NCBI GenBank assembly: GCA_004525275.1
Contig: SPCO01000001.1
Coordinates: 1 to 30,926 of the forward strand
Direction of reading: 5' to 3'
From: Thermomicrobiales bacterium
GTDB lineage: Bacteria > Chloroflexota > Limnocylindria > Limnocylindrales > CSP1-4
Length of the DNA: 30,926 nucleotides
In this document: positions 27,718 to 30,926 of the stretch, one piece after another
Layout of the letters: the number at the start of each line of letters is the position of its first letter
Numbering within the stretch: the first letter of the stretch is position 1
Translations under genes and position numbers: made by a program
Notes under the pieces: model-generated
Database searches by the model: none
Told to the model about the DNA's origin: nothing
The model's input: the letters and a program-made list of their open reading frames with translations, nothing else

Positions 27718-28413
27718 TCAGGTCGGGCGGCGGAAGACGTAGCCCACACCCCGCACCGTGTGGATGAATGCCGGGTGTCCGGAATCCGTCTCGATCAGGC
27801 CGCGAAGCCAGTGGACGTGCACGTCCACCGTCCGCGTTTCGCCGCCGTAGTCGTAGCCCCACACCTGCTCGAGGAGTTGGTCCCGAGTGAAGACCTGGCC
27901 GGGATGGCGGATCAGGAACGCGAGCAGCTCGAATGCTTTCGGTTTGATCGGCACGACCTCGCCATCGCGAAGCAGGCGACGACCTCCGAGGTCGGCCTGG
28001 ATCGGCCCGAGATCGACGACGGCCTGGGGAAGCTCGACCGCGACAGCCTGGTCGGAGCGACGGAAGAGCGCCCGGATCCGGGCTGACAGCTCGCGCAGGC
28101 TGAACGGCTTGGTGACGTAGTCGTCGGCCCCGAGTTCGAGCCCGACCACCTTGTCGAGCTCCGAGTCCTTCGCCGTCAGCATGACGATGGGAACGCCCGA
28201 CTCGGCCCGGATGATCCGGCAGACCTCGATCCCGGACAGCTCCGGGAGCATCAGGTCGAGCAGGATCAGGTCGGGCCCGTCGGCCCGGAACCGGGCAAGT
28301 GCCTCGCGACCATCGGCGGCGGCGACGACCCGGAATCCGTCGGCGACAAGCGAGTCCACGAGAGCCTCGCGGAGGTTCGGCTCGTCTTCGACGACAAGGA
28401 TCAAGCGTGCCAT
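27718..28413 (-). CDS. phoB: PhoB-type response regulator
   Basis: DNA-binding response regulator of the OmpR/PhoB family, 231 residues. The receiver domain (1-120) has the acidic pair in VVEDE, phospho-acceptor D53 in LILLDLMLPE, and the conserved lysine in VTKPFSLREL. The winged helix (about 130-231) ends in TRTVDVHVHWLRGLIE and HTVRGVGYVFR. I chose the ATG at 28413: the family start MARLILVVEDE lies there and TATCAT (28423-28428) sits 9 nt upstream. It is the likely partner of the PhoR-type kinase about 5 kb to the left and would act at the pstS Pho-box-like site. Upstream GTTAAC (28438-28443) may be an autoregulatory half-site. Confidence 0.9.
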   Translation of the reverse strand: MARLILVVEDEPNLREALVDSLVADGFRVVAAADGREALARFRADGPDLILLDLMLPELSGIEVCRIIRAESGVPIVMLTAKDSELDKVVGLELGADDYVTKPFSLRELSARIRALFRRSDQAVAVELPQAVVDLGPIQADLGGRRLLRDGEVVPIKPKAFELLAFLIRHPGQVFTRDQLLEQVWGYDYGGETRTVDVHVHWLRGLIETDSGHPAFIHTVRGVGYVFRRPT

Positions 28414-28422
28414 TCGGACCTG

Positions 28423-28443
28423 ATGATAGGCATGACTGTTAAC
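28423..28443 (-). promoter_or_regulatory. phoB promoter with possible Pho half-site
   Basis: TATCAT on the minus strand ends 9 nt before the phoB ATG. GTTAAC, matching one unit of the pstS Pho-box-like element, begins 9 bp further upstream, where a regulator could act. Only one unit is evident, so autoregulation is tentative. Confidence 0.35.
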
Positions 28444-28652
28444 GCGGCGTTTCCCAGCGGGCTGACGCCGAACAGGCGGCTCGGCCTTTGAGCGCATCTG
28501 CATGCGTGAGGGTCTTAACTCCTGGACAGGGATGGGCGCAAGGCCAACGATCCGGTCCAGATCCGTGTCGCTTCACGCTCCGGGATAGCGTCGTCGTGCT
28601 CGATCCGCGACGGGTTCGGTGGCGCGCCTGAGGGAATGGGTCGTTCAGGCCC

Positions 28653-28692
28653 GGACCTAAGACTCCCACGCATGAACCGTGGGACAAGGTCC
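28653..28692. terminator. Two-stem hairpin downstream of the SnoaL-like gene
   Basis: Outer stem GGACCT/AGGTCC (28653-28658 with 28687-28692) and inner stem CCCACG/CGTGGG (28665-28670 with 28678-28683), separated by a 6/3-nt internal loop. It begins 54 nt past the stop of the minus-strand SnoaL-like gene and lacks a T tract. It may be a terminator or part of a small structured RNA. Confidence 0.35.
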
Positions 28693-28746
28693 AGGCGCTA
28701 CCGGTTCCGCGGCGGCGCCTGCCAGGCCCGCCCGCTCGATCGTGGA

Positions 28747-29136
28747 TCAATGGTCGGCGTGAAGACGCTCCGGCAGCTCCATGAAGTAGTCGACGAATTC
28801 GACGCACTGACCATGGCCGTCGAAACGCAACGCCCACAGGTTGTAGTACAGCGCTTTGAAGGCACCATCGGGATTCGTGTAGCGGCTCTCACCGATGGCC
28901 GTTGCCCGCTCCCCATCCAGCGCCCAGACGTCGTAATGAGCCGCCCATGACCCGGGTTCATCCTTGGACTCCAGCCAGCTCGCCACGATCGCAGCCCGGC
29001 CGACCAGCGGCTCGGCATACGGCACATGGCGATAGGAAGCGTCCTCACTGAACAACGCACCGATCGTGTCGGGGTCGTAGGTCGTCCAGGCCTCGACGTA
29101 GCGATCGAGCCAGAGCTGGACATCGGCGTGGATCAT
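28747..29136 (-). CDS. SnoaL-like / NTF2-fold protein
   Basis: A 129-residue protein with the cone-like NTF2 fold typical of SnoaL-like and polyketide-cyclase-like families. The opening helix is VQLWLDRYVEAWTTYDPDTIGALFSEDASYRHVPYAEPLVGRAAI, followed by strands ending in FDGHGQCVEFVDYFMELP. Such folds act as small-molecule isomerases, hydrolases or binding proteins, and the substrate cannot be told here. The ATG overlaps the gltX stop as ATGA, and AGGAGGAG lies seven nt upstream inside the end of gltX, so the two are translated from one mRNA. No functional link to gltX is known to me. Confidence 0.82.
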   Translation of the reverse strand: MIHADVQLWLDRYVEAWTTYDPDTIGALFSEDASYRHVPYAEPLVGRAAIVASWLESKDEPGSWAAHYDVWALDGERATAIGESRYTNPDGAFKALYYNLWALRFDGHGQCVEFVDYFMELPERLHADH

Positions 29137-30632
29137 CGTTCGACTCCTCCTTCAAGGGCGGCGATCGCCCGATCCAGACGCTCAAGGGTTCGCTCGAGGC
29201 CGAGCGCCACGAGCGTGTCGAATAGCGGCGGTGTCGCGGTCCGGCCGGTGACCGCCACCCGGATGGCCATGAACAGGTCACCGACCTTCCAGGCGTGTTC
29301 CTCGGCCAGCGCCCGCAGGGGCGGTTCGAGTTCCTCGGCCTCGAACGAGACCGGACCCGTCTCGGCGATCACGAGCCGGGCGGAGGCAAGGCCCTGCTTC
29401 GTCGTGACCGCATCCCAACGCTTGGGCACGAGCAGCGCCGGCTCGATGACCAGGTCGCGGACCCACAGGAACCCAACGAGGTCGCCGATGGCGCCCAGGG
29501 TCGGCAGACGCTCACCGATGACCGGCAGCAATGAGCGCAGCTCGTCGTCGGGTGGCATCCAGTCGATCCGTCCAGCAGCGAGCTCAGCTGCCACGAACGG
29601 GCGCAGCCGATCTACCAGGTCGTCCGGATCGAGACGCCGGATCCATTGACCGTTGAGCCATTCGAGGCGCCCCCGGTCGAAGACGGCGCCTCCCTTGTGG
29701 ACTTGATCGAGTTCGAAGCGTTCCACGATCTCGTCGATCGACAGCACCTCCTCCTCGGTTCCGGTGGCCCAACCGAGCAGGGCGAGGTAGTTGACCAGCG
29801 CCTCCCGGACGAAGCCCTCCTCGATGTAGTCCGAGACCGCCGTCTGGCTCTTGCGCTTGCTCATCTTGGTCCGGTCGGGGTTCAGGATGAGCGGCAGATG
29901 GGCGAACCGCGGCTCGGGGTGACCGAGCGCTCGGAAGAGCAGGATGTGCTTCGGCGTATTCGAGAGGTGGTCCTCACCGCGGATCACGTCGGTGATCTCC
30001 ATCGCGGCGTCGTCCACGACCACGGTGAAGTGGTAGAGCGGAGAGCCGTCGCCCCGAACGATCACGAAATCGCCGCCCAGATTGGCGACGTCGAACTCGA
30101 CTCGACCGCGCACGACATCATCGAAGGCGACAACGCCCTTGCCGACCCGGAATCGCAGTGCGCCGGCGCGACCATCCGCGGATCGAGCAGCCCGCTCCTC
30201 AGTCGTCAGGCCGGCGCAGCGCCCGACATACCGTGGCGGCAATCGAGCTGCTTCCTGGGCTGCTCGATCGGCGCTCAATTCCTCGGGCGTGCAGTAACAG
30301 GGATAGGCGGCGTCGGCCGCGAGAAGGCGCTCGGCCGCCTCGGCATACAGCGGGAGGCGGAGCATCTGTCGGTAGGGCGCGAATGGGCCACGCGCCGCCT
30401 CGCCGGCGACCTCCGGGCCCTCGTCCCAACCAAGACCGAGCCAGTGCAGCCCGTCCAGGATGTCTCTTTCGAACTCGATCGAGCTGCGAGCCTGGTCCGT
30501 GTCCTCCAGCCGGAGAACGTACGTGCCGCCGGTGTGGCGGGCATACAGGTAGTTGAACAAGGCCGTCCTGGCCGTCCCGATATGGAGAGGCCCGGTCGGA
30601 CTGGGGGCGATCCGGACGCGATGGTGGGTCAT
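29133..30632 (-). CDS. gltX: Glutamyl-tRNA synthetase
   Basis: Charges tRNA-Glu, and in many bacteria also tRNA-Gln, with glutamate in the cytosol. It is 499 residues, normal size. The class I HIGH motif appears as HIGT (17-20) in PSPTGPLHIGTARTALFNY, RLEDTD follows, and KMSKR (256-260) is the KMSKS motif. VIRGEDHLSNTPKHILLFRALG and the helical C-terminal anticodon domain are typical. The ATG at 30632 begins six nt after the stop of the upstream metal-regulator gene. Whether it is non-discriminating cannot be read here, because that depends on gatCAB or glnS elsewhere. Confidence 0.96.
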   Translation of the reverse strand: MTHHRVRIAPSPTGPLHIGTARTALFNYLYARHTGGTYVLRLEDTDQARSSIEFERDILDGLHWLGLGWDEGPEVAGEAARGPFAPYRQMLRLPLYAEAAERLLAADAAYPCYCTPEELSADRAAQEAARLPPRYVGRCAGLTTEERAARSADGRAGALRFRVGKGVVAFDDVVRGRVEFDVANLGGDFVIVRGDGSPLYHFTVVVDDAAMEITDVIRGEDHLSNTPKHILLFRALGHPEPRFAHLPLILNPDRTKMSKRKSQTAVSDYIEEGFVREALVNYLALLGWATGTEEEVLSIDEIVERFELDQVHKGGAVFDRGRLEWLNGQWIRRLDPDDLVDRLRPFVAAELAAGRIDWMPPDDELRSLLPVIGERLPTLGAIGDLVGFLWVRDLVIEPALLVPKRWDAVTTKQGLASARLVIAETGPVSFEAEELEPPLRALAEEHAWKVGDLFMAIRVAVTGRTATPPLFDTLVALGLERTLERLDRAIAALEGGVER

Positions 30633-30638
30633 GTTCGA

Positions 30639-30926
30639 TCAGCGCTCCGGTACGTGATGGAAGAGCGCCGGATCCGCCTCGCCGGGCAGTACGCGCACGA
30701 GCGACGCAGGCCGAAGACCCAGGGTGGCTCGACCGCGGGGTCCATCGAGTGTGAGCGAATCGAGCGACTCGCTCCGTGCGAGGATCGTGATCTGGGCCCC
30801 CGGCGTGAGCGCTCGAGCCTCGAGATAGGACAGAAGCCCTGCGTCTTCCTCGGCCTCCTCGGTGATCCGGTAGATCGTCGCCGGGGAACCAGCCTCCATC
30901 TCGCTGAGTCGGATGCCAGCCGGACG
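30639..30926 (-). CDS. C-terminal part of a DtxR/MntR-like metal-dependent regulator (FeoA-like domain), partial
   Basis: The visible 95 codons encode an SH3-like FeoA domain: LSEMEAGSPATIYRITEEAEEDAGLLSYLEARALTPGAQITILAR, then LTLDGPRGRATLGLRPASLVRV. The frame stays open to the right edge (RPAGIRLSEMEAG), so the ATG at 30899 is internal and the gene continues outside the window. FeoA domains occur as C-terminal domains of DtxR/MntR-type iron or manganese repressors and as stand-alone FeoA. The LSEMEAG lead-in and position suggest the regulator form, but without the helix-turn-helix this is inference. It ends 6 nt before gltX. Confidence 0.72.
   Translation of the reverse strand, partial: RPAGIRLSEMEAGSPATIYRITEEAEEDAGLLSYLEARALTPGAQITILARSESLDSLTLDGPRGRATLGLRPASLVRVLPGEADPALFHHVPER

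Larger units (their letters stand above)
28414..28746. other. Non-coding gap between phoB and the SnoaL-like gene
   Basis: 333 nt with no supported gene, rRNA or tRNA. It holds the phoB -10-like TATCAT (28423-28428), a palindromic GTTAAC (28438-28443), a second TTAA (28515-28518) and a long imperfect hairpin (28653-28692). Open frames crossing it show no conserved motif. Confidence 0.6.

Noticed and set aside
28414..28503. Upstream extension of phoB to an alternative start at 28503
   Set aside because: The receiver domain starts at 28413, and the -10-like TATCAT would fall inside the extension.
28439..28950. Open frames spanning the gap beside the SnoaL-like gene, and a possible tRNA there
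   Set aside because: The frames have no conserved motif and overlap the SnoaL-like gene, and no TpsiC-arm or cloverleaf pairing could be found.

Overview
This is a 30.9 kb, very G+C-rich, densely packed bacterial chromosome segment. It holds 27 protein genes (one running off the right edge), with no RNA genes, insertion sequences, prophage or CRISPR. GTG and TTG starts are common and genes often overlap by 1-4 bases. Most first genes of transcription units have a TAnnnT-type -10 hexamer only 6-9 nt before the start codon, which points to leaderless mRNAs. Several internal or downstream genes instead carry GGAGG-type ribosome binding sites. This style, a lipoprotein PstS and the gene content suggest a high-GC Terrabacteria-type organism. 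Chloroflexota (Limnocylindria-like) is my best guess and Actinomycetota the alternative; this is inference, not proof.

Left part (1-9300): deoC (deoxyribose-phosphate aldolase) and an S9 prolyl-oligopeptidase-family peptidase on the minus strand. A divergent gene follows for a DNA-ligase-like adenylation domain whose catalytic lysines are all replaced. Next come an ABC-2 exporter pair (natB-type permease, natA-type ATPase) and a P2-like cation P-type ATPase on the minus strand, and a divergent DUF971 protein with two CxCxxC clusters.

Centre (9300-22500): a phosphate and polyphosphate block. ppk1 overlaps a CYTH-CHAD fusion gene by 4 nt, and an exopolyphosphatase (ppx/gppA) converges on them. 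crcB (fluoride channel) and DUF190 follow as a coupled pair. Then comes a pstS-pstC-pstA-pstB-phoU-sixA operon behind a Pho-box-like element. On the opposite strand are a PhoR-type histidine kinase, a 19-codon mini-ORF and a glycerophosphodiester phosphodiesterase.

Right part (22500-30926): a J-domain protein with an unknown C-terminal region and a divergent small unknown protein; proS on the minus strand; a PiT phosphate transporter with its DUF47 (PhoU-like) partner, preceded by a structured leader; phoB on the minus strand; a 330-bp non-coding gap; and a minus-strand series of a metal-regulator fragment (FeoA-like domain), gltX and a SnoaL-like gene.

Together the central and right genes form a nearly complete phosphate economy. 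Sensing is by PhoR/PhoB/PhoU, high-affinity uptake by Pst, low-affinity uptake by PiT-DUF47, scavenging by GDPD, and storage and mobilisation by PPK1, Ppx and CYTH-CHAD. The most unusual single gene is the catalytically broken ligase-like protein. No wholly new multi-gene system is evident.
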